From: Prevotella sp. ne3005
Lineage (GTDB): Bacteria > Bacteroidota > Bacteroidia > Bacteroidales > Bacteroidaceae
Assembly: GCF_900110085.1 (NCBI RefSeq)
Contig: NZ_FOCK01000002.1
Span: 248,001 to 312,000, forward strand
DNA: 64,000 nt
Direction: 5' to 3'
In this document: piece after piece, positions 44,465 to 53,035 of the stretch
Layout: every line of letters starts with the position of its first letter
How positions within the stretch are numbered: position 1 is the first letter of the stretch
The notes under the pieces: model-generated
Databases searched by the model: none
Seen by the model: only the letters and a program-made list of their open reading frames with translations
Told to the model about the DNA's origin: nothing
Made by a program: the position numbers and the translations under genes

Positions 44465-46821
44465 ACTTTATGGGTAAAAGACTAAATACGTTGTTGACGA
44501 TGTTGCTGGTACTGACAGAGCTCAGTGCGCAAAACACCCGTACCTATAATCAGGTTGACGAGAGCGGAAACTTCACCCAGCGCAGTGAGAACGGCAACTT
44601 CAACAAGCACAACAACGACACCACCAAGCGTAATAAGGAGATTCCCAAAGGCCTCTACGTGTGGACCATCGACAGGCGTCTGGGTGAGATCACCCCTGCA
44701 ATACCCGACACCCTGCCCCACCTCTTTCCGAACACCACGCTGAACACGGGCTACTATGGCCAATACAACACCACGGGCAGCAACTATACAGCCCGCATGA
44801 GCCGTATCTTCATCGACCGGCCGGAATTCAACAACTTTATCTTCACCCAGCCCTATAGCTTTGCCACGAAAGAGGTCGACAAGTTCCTGTTCATGAACAC
44901 CTTGTCGCCCTATACCAGCATACTCTATGACGACTGTGGTGACAAGCTCTACGGTGAGGACCATATCGACGGAAAGTTTGCCGTGAATGCCGGCAAGCGC
45001 TTCAACATAGGCTTTGACCTCGATTATGCCTATGCCCGAGGCTATTTCAGTAACCAGAGTATCTCGCACTTCAACAGTTCGATATTCTCCTCCTATCGTG
45101 GTGACCAGTATCAGCTGCACTTCTTCTTCAATGCCAACCACGAGAAAGCCTCAGAGAACGGCGGTATCACAGACGATCAGTATATCACCCACCCGGAGTC
45201 ATACCAACAGAACTTCTCCGATGCTGAGATTCCTACGGTGCTCTCTTCCAACTGGAACCGTAACGACCACCAGCATATCTTCCTGAGTCACCGTTATAAC
45301 CTCGGTTTCTACCGCCTGGTGAAGATGACCGAGGAGGAGATCAAGGCCAGGAAGTTTGCGATGGAGTCGAAGAAAGAGCGGGATGAAAAGAAACAAGACC
45401 CGAAGAATGCCGACAATCAGGGCAGACGCGATACAAGCAAGAAACCCCAGAAAGCACCCTCTGGCCGACCTGAAGGAGCCGTCGTGATGGGTAAAGAGCC
45501 CCAGAGGGACTCTCTCAACGTGGCGATGGCCGACAGCACCCGTATCAAGGTGAACGGTCAGGCTGCCATCGACAGTCTCAACCGTCTGCAGGCCATTCAG
45601 GACTCCATCGATGCCACGATGAAACGTGAGTTCGTGCCTGTCACCAGCTTTATCCACACCTTCGAGTTGAACAACTACGAGCGTATCTATCAGGCTTACA
45701 ACACCCCCAAGGACTATTACAAGGACCGCTATTACGACAAGGGTGAGGAGTACGGCAACGACTCTATCTACGACACCACGAAGCACCTGCAAATCAAGAA
45801 CACCTTAGGTCTGGCACTGCTTGAGGGCTTCAATAAATACGTCAAAGCAGGTCTGAAGGCATTCGTCAGTTTCGACCATCGCACATACAAGATGCCCGGT
45901 ATCCAAAATGGTGTCTACTCCGAATATAAGGAAACTGAGGACGATATCTCCCTCGGTGGTGTGCTCAGTAAGACACAGGGTAAGACGCTCCACTTCAACC
46001 TGGCGGCTGAAGCCTGGATGGTGGGTCCCCACAGTGGAGACCTGACCATAGACTTCAGTACCGACCTGAACTTCCCACTCTTCGGCGACAGCGTACAGTT
46101 GGCCGCCAACGCCTATATCCACAGGAAGACCCCAGCTTTCTTCGTGAGCAACTACCACTCGAAGCACCTGTGGTGGGACTACGGCGACATGTCTAAAGAG
46201 ACACGTACCCGCATCGAGGGACTGTTCAGTTATACCAAGACCAATACGGAACTGCGTGTGGCAATGGACAACATCAAGGACTACACCTACTTCGCCATGA
46301 GCTACGACGCTACGGAAACAGGTCGCACAAACATGACCTGCAGACCTCTCCAGGAGTCGGACAACATCAATGTGCTCACAGCCCAGCTGCATCAGAACTT
46401 CCGCCTAGGTCCCATCAACTGGGAGAACATGATCACCTATCAGCGAAGCAGTAAAGAGGATGTGTTGCCCCTGCCTACATGGAACATCTTCACGAACCTC
46501 TACCTGAAGTTCCGTATAGCCAAGGTGCTGGGTGTGGAACTGGGAACAGACGTCACATTCTTCAGCAAATACTACGCTCCAGACTTCTGCCCGGCCATCA
46601 ACCAGTTTGCCGTCCAGCAGAACGAGGCCAGCCGTGTGGAGTTAGGTGGCTATCCCTTCATGGATGTCTATGCCAACCTGGCACTGAAAGGTGTGAGATT
46701 CTTCCTGATGATGACCAACGTGCTCAACGGCTCAGGTAACCACATGAAATTCCTGACGCCTCACTACCCCACCAACGGATCGGTCATCCACTTCGGTGTC
46801 TCCTGGCCGTTCTTCAACTAG
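44461..46821 (+). CDS. Large outer membrane beta-barrel (putative porin family)
   Basis: 786 aa, signal peptide ending VLTELSAQ (start at 44461 or at the Met three codons later). The mature protein begins with a variable polar segment and then conserved GLYVWTIDRRLGEITPAIPDTLPHLFPNTTL, a mark of the Bacteroidota putative-porin family. Strands run to the end (IHFGVSWPFFN, terminal aromatic). A charged Lys/Asp-rich insertion (about residues 300-380) is probably a periplasmic or external loop. Its TAG stop is part of a CCTAGG decamer array. Confidence 0.82.
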   Translation: MNFMGKRLNTLLTMLLVLTELSAQNTRTYNQVDESGNFTQRSENGNFNKHNNDTTKRNKEIPKGLYVWTIDRRLGEITPAIPDTLPHLFPNTTLNTGYYGQYNTTGSNYTARMSRIFIDRPEFNNFIFTQPYSFATKEVDKFLFMNTLSPYTSILYDDCGDKLYGEDHIDGKFAVNAGKRFNIGFDLDYAYARGYFSNQSISHFNSSIFSSYRGDQYQLHFFFNANHEKASENGGITDDQYITHPESYQQNFSDAEIPTVLSSNWNRNDHQHIFLSHRYNLGFYRLVKMTEEEIKARKFAMESKKERDEKKQDPKNADNQGRRDTSKKPQKAPSGRPEGAVVMGKEPQRDSLNVAMADSTRIKVNGQAAIDSLNRLQAIQDSIDATMKREFVPVTSFIHTFELNNYERIYQAYNTPKDYYKDRYYDKGEEYGNDSIYDTTKHLQIKNTLGLALLEGFNKYVKAGLKAFVSFDHRTYKMPGIQNGVYSEYKETEDDISLGGVLSKTQGKTLHFNLAAEAWMVGPHSGDLTIDFSTDLNFPLFGDSVQLAANAYIHRKTPAFFVSNYHSKHLWWDYGDMSKETRTRIEGLFSYTKTNTELRVAMDNIKDYTYFAMSYDATETGRTNMTCRPLQESDNINVLTAQLHQNFRLGPINWENMITYQRSSKEDVLPLPTWNIFTNLYLKFRIAKVLGVELGTDVTFFSKYYAPDFCPAINQFAVQQNEASRVELGGYPFMDVYANLALKGVRFFLMMTNVLNGSGNHMKFLTPHYPTNGSVIHFGVSWPFFN

Positions 46822-46870
46822 GGGTCTAGGTTTTCCTAGGACACCCTAGGATTTCCTAGGAGATCCTATA
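46821..46870. repeat. CCTAGG decamer array (5 units) between convergent genes
   Basis: Five 10-bp units of form NNNNCCTAGG (first TCTAGG, fourth exact, last truncated CCTATA). Stops of both the porin (TAG 46819-46821) and menA (minus TAG 46868-46866) fall in or at the edge of it. Confidence 0.9.
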
Positions 46871-47783
46871 CCAGCAGCAGGCCCACGCTCACTAAAAGCC
46901 CATAGATAAAGATATTACGCGCTGTTTCTCCCAAGCAGAGATTCAGCGCTTTTCCTTGATAGATGCGCTTGATCTTCAGATAAGTAAAGACATGCATCAG
47001 CAGATAAATCAGCGGCAGGACGGTAGCCAGAGGATGCCCATTCATCCAGAATGTAGCCCCTAAGATGATGGCACCGATACCTGCACCCAGATAGAGCTGC
47101 AAGCCGCCCTCAGGACCTAAAAGTACGATGAGCGTATTCTTACCCGCCAATCGGTCGTTATCCCTGTCACGGAAGTTATTCACGATGAGCAGCGCATCAA
47201 TCACCAGTCCGCAGGCTACGGAAGCCAGGAACACCTGCCACGTGACCGTATGCAGCTGGACATAATAGCTGCAGCAGACGGGCACGATGCCAAAGAACAA
47301 GAGCACCAGCGCATCACCCAAGCCCTGATAGGAAAAGAACGTCGTATAAAGGAAAGCGAAGATCACGCACAGCATACCCACGAGAATCATCTCCAGACCG
47401 CCATAGTAGACTAACGGAAGGCCAATGATACAGGCCAGACAGGTGGTAAGGGCGATGGCCCGCTTCATCGAGTCGAGCTTCACCCACCCCATCGAACAGG
47501 CTCGTCTCGGCCCCAGACGCGTCTCAGCGTCGTCATTACCGTTGGCAAAGTCGAAGAAGTCGTTGATGAAGTTCGCATCGATCTGCATGGCGAACGAGAA
47601 AAGCAGACAGAGTACAGCCGCCAGCCAACTAAACGAACCGCCCACGTAGAGCGGCGTATCCACCCAAGCCAGAGCCACACCTATCATCACAGGGACAGCA
47701 GCCCCAGAAAGCGTCTTCGGGCGGGCTGCCAGAAGCCACGCCTGAGGAGAATCGGTCTTAATTTTTCTTTCTTCCGCCATCAT
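46866..47783 (-). CDS. menA: 1,4-dihydroxy-2-naphthoate polyprenyltransferase
   Basis: Integral membrane UbiA-family enzyme that prenylates DHNA to demethylmenaquinone. 305 aa from MMAEERKIKTDSPQAWLLAARPKTL; the frame extends further but upstream of the -7 box. Asp-rich motifs are intact: NFINDFFDFANGNDDAETR (N/D-x3-D) and NNFRDRDNDRLAGK. About eight to nine transmembrane helices. Stand-alone, divergent from an HD-domain gene. Confidence 0.94.
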   Translation of the reverse strand: MMAEERKIKTDSPQAWLLAARPKTLSGAAVPVMIGVALAWVDTPLYVGGSFSWLAAVLCLLFSFAMQIDANFINDFFDFANGNDDAETRLGPRRACSMGWVKLDSMKRAIALTTCLACIIGLPLVYYGGLEMILVGMLCVIFAFLYTTFFSYQGLGDALVLLFFGIVPVCCSYYVQLHTVTWQVFLASVACGLVIDALLIVNNFRDRDNDRLAGKNTLIVLLGPEGGLQLYLGAGIGAIILGATFWMNGHPLATVLPLIYLLMHVFTYLKIKRIYQGKALNLCLGETARNIFIYGLLVSVGLLLV

Positions 47784-47801
47784 TTTTTCGCTTTTTATTT
47801 G

Positions 47802-47809
47802 CAAAAGTA
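47802..47809 (-). promoter_or_regulatory. Promoter of menA (-7 box)
   Basis: Minus-strand TACTTTTG, 18 bp before the menA ATG. Confidence 0.6.
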
Positions 47810-47821
47810 CATAGAAATTCG

Positions 47822-47829
47822 TATATTTG
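47822..47829 (+). promoter_or_regulatory. Promoter of HD-domain gene (-7 box)
   Basis: TATATTTG, 21 bp before the ATG at 47851. Confidence 0.6.
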
Positions 47830-47850
47830 CAAAAATTTTCTTGATTTTTT

Positions 47851-48492
47851 ATGATTACCAACACGCCAAGCCTGGATTTAGTGGAGTTCGTCGAGACACA
47901 GATACTCCCCAAATATGCCGAATTCGATCGTGCCCACAATATGGAGCACGTCACAAGAGTCATCCGCAGCTCACTCGATCTTGTTAAGATAACAGGAGCC
48001 GATATCAACATGGTCTACACCATCGCCGCCTATCACGATTTAGGGATGTCGGGCCATCGGGCCGACCATCATATCCGTGGCGGAAAAATCCTCGAGCGCG
48101 ATGCCAGACTGAAGAAGTGGTTCTCGCCCGAACAGATCAAAATCATGAAGGAAGCCGTTGAAGACCATCGTGCCTCAGCCAGTCGAGCACCACGTAGCAT
48201 CTACGGGAAAATCGTGGCCGAGGCCGACCGCGACATTGAGCCCCAGGTGGTGATTCGCCGCACCATCCAGTTTGGTTTTGGTCATTATCCTGAGCTCGAC
48301 AAAGAGGGTCACTGGAAGCGTTTCCTGGAACACATGAACAACAAATACTCCAAGGACGGCTATCTGAAACTTTGGATTCCCGGCTCACCCAACGCAAAGA
48401 AGCTCAGCGAGTTGCGCAACCTCATTGAGCAACCCGTTGAACTCCGTAAAGCCTTCGACCAGATCTTTGCCGAAGAGACTGCTAATTCATAA
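47851..48492 (+). CDS. HD-domain hydrolase
   Basis: 213 aa, cytoplasmic. Metal-binding His of HNMEHVTRVI, the HD pair in YTIAAYHDLGMSG, a further His in RADHHIRGGKIL, and Asp in AEADRDIEP: a complete HD phosphohydrolase site. The substrate is unknown; members act on nucleotides or (p)ppGpp-like compounds. The end overlaps a convergent tiny gene by 11 bp. Confidence 0.85.
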   Translation: MITNTPSLDLVEFVETQILPKYAEFDRAHNMEHVTRVIRSSLDLVKITGADINMVYTIAAYHDLGMSGHRADHHIRGGKILERDARLKKWFSPEQIKIMKEAVEDHRASASRAPRSIYGKIVAEADRDIEPQVVIRRTIQFGFGHYPELDKEGHWKRFLEHMNNKYSKDGYLKLWIPGSPNAKKLSELRNLIEQPVELRKAFDQIFAEETANS

Positions 48493-48628
48493 AGTAGAGC
48501 CAGTAGATAGCGGCTAAGGCTACTACCATCGCCAGCAGAATCACTGACTTAATCATGCACGAGGCCACCTTCTTCACCACGATGAAGGCGACAATCAGTG
48601 CGACCAGAACAAAAATATAATATTCCAT
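48482..48628 (-). CDS. Small membrane protein (48 aa)
   Basis: MEYYIFVLVALIVAFIVVKK followed by VASCMIKSVILLAMVVALAA and IYWLYFMN: two hydrophobic helices joined by a short basic turn. The ATG shares its A with the TAA stop of the pseudouridine synthase (TAATG), so it is translated by coupling. Function unknown. Confidence 0.75.
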   Translation of the reverse strand: MEYYIFVLVALIVAFIVVKKVASCMIKSVILLAMVVALAAIYWLYFMN

Positions 48629-49524
48629 TATTTGAACATTTTTCGGAATTCTGTGGGTACAGGAGTCTCAAACTCCATCGGCTCGCCCGTGACGGGATGA
48701 TGGAAACAGAGCAACCAGGCATGCAGACAGAGACGATGCAGGGGATCGTCACCATTACCGTATTTGGGGTCGCCGCAGACAGGATGCCCCATATCGGCCG
48801 AGTGGACACGAATCTGATTCTTTCTTCCCGTCTCCAACTTAAACTCCACGAGTGAGTGCTCCGTGGTACGGGCCAATGTGTGATAATGCGTGATAGCATA
48901 CTTGCCGCCGTTGTCTACGGGCGACGAGTAGGTAATGTAGGCCTTATTGTCCTTCAACCAGTTCTCGATGGTGCCCTCATCCTGCTCCATCTCCCCCGAG
49001 CAGACGGCCACATAACGGCGGTCGTAGACGATATCATGCCAGTTGTGCTCCAAGATCTGCTCCGTCTCCATATCCTTCGCATAGACCATCAGTCCGCTGG
49101 TATCACGGTCCAGACGATGCACCACGTGGGCGGTACACTTCTGACGGCTCTTCTTGAAATAGTCGTCGAGCACGGTCTTCACATTAAGCGTAGAATGACC
49201 TGCAGCCATCGAGAGGATGCCGACGGCCTTCTCGATGACGATGAGCCACTTGTCTTCATAGACAATCTTCACGTAACGGCTCTTGAAACCCTGTTGGTTG
49301 CGCTTGGTCTTGCTCACGGCCACTTTCATGCCGGGCTCCAAGGGGAAATCAAACTGCGAGACGGTCTTGCCGTTCACCTTGATACCCCTACCCTGCAGCG
49401 TGGCCTTGATCTTCGTCTTCGTCTGCTGCACGTTTGCCAACAGCCATTCCAGCAGCGGCATGGGCTCGTTCACGACGTAATGGTCGTAGTCACCCTCACG
49501 GTTATATCCACTATTATATCTCAT
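48628..49524 (-). CDS. RluA-family RNA pseudouridine synthase
   Basis: Isomerises uridine to pseudouridine in rRNA or tRNA. 298 aa from MRYNSGYNREGDYDHYVV, because the frame upstream overlaps the -7 box (49540-49533) and a terminator. An S4-like N-terminal domain (LLEWLLANVQQTKTKIKATL, GRGIKVNGKTV) precedes the catalytic core with the Asp of HRLDRDTSGLMV, then LETGRKNQIRVH and HAWLLCFHHPVTGE. The target site cannot be assigned. Confidence 0.93.
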   Translation of the reverse strand: MRYNSGYNREGDYDHYVVNEPMPLLEWLLANVQQTKTKIKATLQGRGIKVNGKTVSQFDFPLEPGMKVAVSKTKRNQQGFKSRYVKIVYEDKWLIVIEKAVGILSMAAGHSTLNVKTVLDDYFKKSRQKCTAHVVHRLDRDTSGLMVYAKDMETEQILEHNWHDIVYDRRYVAVCSGEMEQDEGTIENWLKDNKAYITYSSPVDNGGKYAITHYHTLARTTEHSLVEFKLETGRKNQIRVHSADMGHPVCGDPKYGNGDDPLHRLCLHAWLLCFHHPVTGEPMEFETPVPTEFRKMFK

Positions 49525-49532
49525 ATTGGCTG

Positions 49533-49540
49533 CAAAATTA
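49533..49540 (-). promoter_or_regulatory. Promoter of the pseudouridine synthase gene (-7 box)
   Basis: Minus-strand TAATTTTG ending 8 bp before the ATG. Confidence 0.6.
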
Positions 49541-49542
49541 AT

Positions 49543-49574
49543 AAAAAAACCGCAAACTCCAAAAGTCTGCGGCT
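49543..49574 (-). terminator. Terminator of uxaC
   Basis: Minus-strand stem CCGCAGACT / AGTTTGCGG (one G-T pair) with loop TTTGG, then a run of T. A second palindrome (CACAAGAGAATTCTTGTG) lies just before it. Confidence 0.85.
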
Positions 49575-49612
49575 CTTTTTCACAAGAATTCTCTTGTGCA
49601 CTTTTAATTATA

Positions 49613-51019
49613 TTAGTAGAATTTGAAATATCTGCGGGCGTTGTTGTACGAGATATCCTCGACCATACGTCCAAGAATCTCCATATCGCAAGGCAGCAAG
49701 CCCTTCTCCACATCGTTGCCGAGCAGGTTGCAGAGGATGCGACGGAAATACTCATGACGCGGATAGCTCAGGAACGAGCGGCTATCGGTGAGCATACCCA
49801 CGAAGCGGCTCAGCAGACCCAGCACCGAGAGGGCGTTCATCTGACGGATCATGCCATCCATCTGGTCGTTGAACCACCAGCCGGAACCAAACTGGATCTT
49901 GCCCGGCTCTCCACCCTGGAAGTTACCCAGCATCGTGGCAATCACCTCGTTGGCACAGGGATTCAGCGTATATAATATGGTACGCGTAAGCTTACCCTTC
50001 ATGTTCAGCTTGTTCAGGAAGTTCGACATAGCCTTGGCGGTATTGAACTCACCGATGGAGTCGAAGCCCGTGTCAGGACCCAGCTGATTGTACATCGCCG
50101 TATTGTTGTCGCGGATGGCACCATAGTGGAACTGCTGTGTCCAGTCGCTGTCGGCATCCATCTCGGCCATCACCGTCAGGAAACAGTTCTTGAACTGGCG
50201 TACCTCCATGGTCGACAACTGCTGACCGCGCATAGCCTTCTCGAAGATAGTCTCGATCTGTGAGTCGGTATACTCCTCATCGTAGAACTCCTCAATACCG
50301 TGGTCAGAGAGCTTACAACCGTTGCTGGCGAAGAAGTCGTGACGCTTCTGCAAGGCATCCACCATATCGGCAAACTTCACGATGTTCACACCGCTCACCT
50401 GAGCCAGCTGCTCCACATACTTGGCAAACTCGGGCTTCTCGATGTTCATGGCCTTGTCGGGGCGCCAGGCGGGAATCATCACAGGGTCGTTCTTTGCCTT
50501 GTGCTTGGCATACTCGATATGGTTGTGCAGGTCGTCCACAGGATCGTCGGTGGTGCAGACGCACTCCACATTATAATGACGCATCAATCCGCGGGCAGAG
50601 AACTCGGGCTGCTTCAGCTTCTCGTTACACTCGTCGAAAATCTCGCGGGCCGTCTTGGGAGAGAGCTGTTTCTCAATGCCAAAGGCGGTCTTCAGTTCCA
50701 GATGGGTCCAGTGGTACAGGGGGTTGCGGAAGGTGTAAGGCACCGTCTCAGCCCACTTCTCAAACTTCTCCCAGTCGCTGGTGTCCTTGCCTGTGCAGTA
50801 CTTCTCGTCTACACCGTTCGTACGCATGGCGCGCCATTTATAGTGGTCGCCGCCCAGCCAGAGCTCTGTGATGCTCTTAAACCGATGGTCGTTGGCCACC
50901 ATCTCAGGAATCAGATGACAGTGATAGTCGATGATAGGCATCTTAGCCGCATGGTTGTGATACAGGTCCTGTGCCACCTGGGTCTCCAGAACGAAGTTAT
51001 CGTCATTGAATTGTTTCAT
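49613..51019 (-). CDS. uxaC: Glucuronate (uronate) isomerase
   Basis: Converts D-glucuronate to D-fructuronate and D-galacturonate to D-tagaturonate, the entry step of uronate catabolism from pectin or hemicellulose. 468 aa, full length. The start has MPIIDYHCHLIPEMVANDHRF, with metal-type His residues; later TDDPVDDL and GSGWWFNDQMDGM, and LLSRFVGMLTDSRSF. No uxaB/uxuA or kdg genes are adjacent, so the rest of the pathway is elsewhere. Own promoter and terminator. Confidence 0.97.
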   Translation of the reverse strand: MKQFNDDNFVLETQVAQDLYHNHAAKMPIIDYHCHLIPEMVANDHRFKSITELWLGGDHYKWRAMRTNGVDEKYCTGKDTSDWEKFEKWAETVPYTFRNPLYHWTHLELKTAFGIEKQLSPKTAREIFDECNEKLKQPEFSARGLMRHYNVECVCTTDDPVDDLHNHIEYAKHKAKNDPVMIPAWRPDKAMNIEKPEFAKYVEQLAQVSGVNIVKFADMVDALQKRHDFFASNGCKLSDHGIEEFYDEEYTDSQIETIFEKAMRGQQLSTMEVRQFKNCFLTVMAEMDADSDWTQQFHYGAIRDNNTAMYNQLGPDTGFDSIGEFNTAKAMSNFLNKLNMKGKLTRTILYTLNPCANEVIATMLGNFQGGEPGKIQFGSGWWFNDQMDGMIRQMNALSVLGLLSRFVGMLTDSRSFLSYPRHEYFRRILCNLLGNDVEKGLLPCDMEILGRMVEDISYNNARRYFKFY

Positions 51020-51058
51020 AATTTTGAGTTTGTTTTATAGGTTCTTTAAATTTTTGTG

Positions 51059-51066
51059 CAAAGATA
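51059..51066 (-). promoter_or_regulatory. Promoter of uxaC (-7 box)
   Basis: Minus-strand TATCTTTG, 39 bp upstream of the uxaC ATG. Confidence 0.65.
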
Positions 51067-51089
51067 GCAAAAATCTCATAGAAATCCAC

Positions 51090-51097
51090 TATCTTTG
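51090..51097 (+). promoter_or_regulatory. Promoter of ansA (-7 box)
   Basis: TATCTTTG, 29 bp upstream of the ansA ATG. Confidence 0.65.
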
Positions 51098-51126
51098 CAG
51101 AAAATTACCACGTAAACGTTTGTTTT

Positions 51127-52158
51127 ATGCGCAGCAGAATACTACTCATCTACACAGGCGGCACCATCGGCATGAACCGCAACCCGCACACAGGCGCCCT
51201 CGAGCCCTTCGACTTCGAGCACCTGCTACTCAACGTGCCCGAACTGAAACAGTTTGATATCAAGATTGACACCTATCAGTTTGAGCCGCCTATCGACTCC
51301 AGCGACATGTCGCCCGCCATGTGGACCGACATCTCCCACTGCATTGCCGACCACTACGACGACTACGACGGTTTTGTGGTGCTCCACGGTACCGACACGA
51401 TGGCCTATACTGCCTCTGCCCTCTCCTACATGTTGGAGAATCTGACGAAGCCCGTCATCTTCACGGGCTCGCAGCTGCCCATCGGACAGCTCCGTACCGA
51501 CGGCAAGGAGAATCTCATCACCGCCGTAGAGATAGCCGCAGCGAAGGACGAGGAGGGTCACGCCATGGTGCCTGAGGTAGGCATCTACTTTGGCGGTCAT
51601 CTGTTACGCGGCAACCGCACCACGAAGCAGAGCGCCGAGGAGTTCAATGCCTTCGAGTCGTTCAACTTCCCCCACCTCGTCGAAGCTGGCGTGAACATCA
51701 CCTACCATCGCCACCTTATCCTCAAGCCCGACTGGAACAAACCCATGGTGCCCCACTTCCGCCTCGACAACAATGTCATCATCTTCTCGCTCTTCCCTGG
51801 CATCCGTGAAGACCTCATCCGTCATATCATCCACACGCCCAACCTCAAGGCCATCGTCATGCGCACCTTCGGCTCGGGCAATGCCCCGCAGAAGACCTGG
51901 CTGCTCAACGCCTTGCGCGAGGGTACGCGTAATGGCAAGGTGATTGTCAACATCAGTCAGTGTATGCAGGGTGCCGTGGAGATGGGGCGTTACGACTGCG
52001 GTTACCATCTGCAGGAGGCTGGTGTCATCAGCGGCCGGGACTCCACGGTAGAGAGTGCCGTCACGAAGCTCATGTTCCTCCAGAGCCACTATCCCGACGA
52101 CCCAGAGACCGTCCGCCGCCTCATGTCCCAGAGCCTCCGCGGCGAGATCACCGCCTAG
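51127..52158 (+). CDS. ansA: L-asparaginase, type I (cytoplasmic)
   Basis: Hydrolyses asparagine to aspartate and ammonia. 343 aa, no signal peptide, which fits the cytoplasmic type. The first catalytic Thr is in RILLIYTGGTIGM and the second triad in VVLHGTDTMAYTASAL; Ser/Asp-containing FTGSQLPIGQLRTDGKENL follows. The C-terminal VMRTFGSGNAP is typical. The TAG stop lies in the first CCTAGG of a decamer array. Confidence 0.95.
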   Translation: MRSRILLIYTGGTIGMNRNPHTGALEPFDFEHLLLNVPELKQFDIKIDTYQFEPPIDSSDMSPAMWTDISHCIADHYDDYDGFVVLHGTDTMAYTASALSYMLENLTKPVIFTGSQLPIGQLRTDGKENLITAVEIAAAKDEEGHAMVPEVGIYFGGHLLRGNRTTKQSAEEFNAFESFNFPHLVEAGVNITYHRHLILKPDWNKPMVPHFRLDNNVIIFSLFPGIREDLIRHIIHTPNLKAIVMRTFGSGNAPQKTWLLNALREGTRNGKVIVNISQCMQGAVEMGRYDCGYHLQEAGVISGRDSTVESAVTKLMFLQSHYPDDPETVRRLMSQSLRGEITA

Positions 52159-52234
52159 GGGCCTAGAGCCTAGGGGTTCCTAGGCATTCCTAGGTTTTCC
52201 TAGGCATTCCTAGGTCATCCTAGGCTCTCCTAGG
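52154..52234. repeat. CCTAGG decamer array (9 sites) between convergent genes
   Basis: CCTAGG at 52154, a CCTAGA variant at 52162, then seven CCTAGG at 52169, 52179, 52189, 52199, 52209, 52219 and 52229, exactly every 10 bp. The ansA stop (52156-52158) and the stop of the four-helix gene (minus TAG 52212-52210) are both inside CCTAGG copies. Confidence 0.93.
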
Positions 52235-52896
52235 CCCAGCCTGGCCCTCATCTCCGCGAGCTCCCGCCTCAAAGCAGCATTTTCCGCCTTCAGCTGCTGA
52301 TTCTCAGCTTCAAGAGTACGCAGATGGTTCTCCTGTTGCTGACGATAGCCTGTGCGAACCGCATACATCCGCTCTTTGATACCACCTTCCGTCACGAAAC
52401 GGTGCTCCAGTTTCTTGATATAGGCGCACATCATCTTGTCCGTCTGATGGCAGAGGGTAAGCAACATATTCGCCATTTCCTCATCGTTCATTTTTCCCAC
52501 AAACGGAGCATAGGCTTCGTAGTCATTGTGCGAATGGCAGAATTCACGAAGCCGTTTCTGTCGATTGCTATGAGCCGCCCAAGTCTCAAGATGATGGGTA
52601 TTCAGATAGTCCTGATAGTCTGAACGAAGCTCTTGAAGACTGCTACGAGCAACATTCAACAAATGGATCTCCATTTGAGAACTGGTCTGCCCGTCTTCGC
52701 TACCCTCCACAATATTCTGCTTGCCAGAACGCGCGGCCTGCACCATCTGGTCGACAGTACGATCTCCATAATGAGGCAGAAAACGCTTGCAGAACTCCAC
52801 TGTCAACTGATATACGGTATCGCTCTTACGATAAAAGTAGAGCTCTTTCCATACAACTGCCTTTTTCAACACTGTCTTATTTGAATCATTTTCCAT
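52210..52896 (-). CDS. Four-helix-bundle protein (S23/IVP-like) with coiled-coil tail
   Basis: 228 aa, cytoplasmic. The N-terminal about 100 residues (LYFYRKSDTVYQLTVEFCKRF, TVDQMVQAARSGKQNIVEGSE, HLLNVARSSLQELRSDYQDYL) are a four-helix bundle of the family once named for the 23S intervening-sequence protein. A coiled coil follows (RTLEAENQQLKAENAALRRE). The last codons (LGEPRMT) are encoded by the CCTAGG array, so the native C-terminus may have been replaced by repeat sequence. Its molecular role is not established. Confidence 0.82.
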   Translation of the reverse strand: MENDSNKTVLKKAVVWKELYFYRKSDTVYQLTVEFCKRFLPHYGDRTVDQMVQAARSGKQNIVEGSEDGQTSSQMEIHLLNVARSSLQELRSDYQDYLNTHHLETWAAHSNRQKRLREFCHSHNDYEAYAPFVGKMNDEEMANMLLTLCHQTDKMMCAYIKKLEHRFVTEGGIKERMYAVRTGYRQQQENHLRTLEAENQQLKAENAALRRELAEMRARLGLGEPRMT

Positions 52897-52935
52897 ATTT
52901 TGTTAGTTTTAAGGAATTGTTGACGTTTGCGCATG

Positions 52936-52943
52936 CAAAGGTA
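52936..52943 (-). promoter_or_regulatory. Promoter of four-helix-bundle gene (-7 box)
   Basis: Minus-strand TACCTTTG, 40 bp upstream of the ATG. Confidence 0.6.
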
Positions 52944-53035
52944 CAAATAAAATCCAAAATGGCAAAACAATTTGCCGAAAAGTTTGGTTGATGATAACAA
53001 CCTCCAGACTTACCTGGAGACAAACCTTTACACAA

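Noticed and set aside
46821..52234. CCTAGG and heptamer arrays as CRISPR
   Set aside because: Units are 7 or 10 bp without long unique spacers and no cas genes are present.
52210..52896. Four-helix-bundle protein as the Avd partner of a diversity-generating retroelement
   Set aside because: No reverse transcriptase, template repeat or variable repeat is visible nearby; four-helix bundles of this type occur widely without them.
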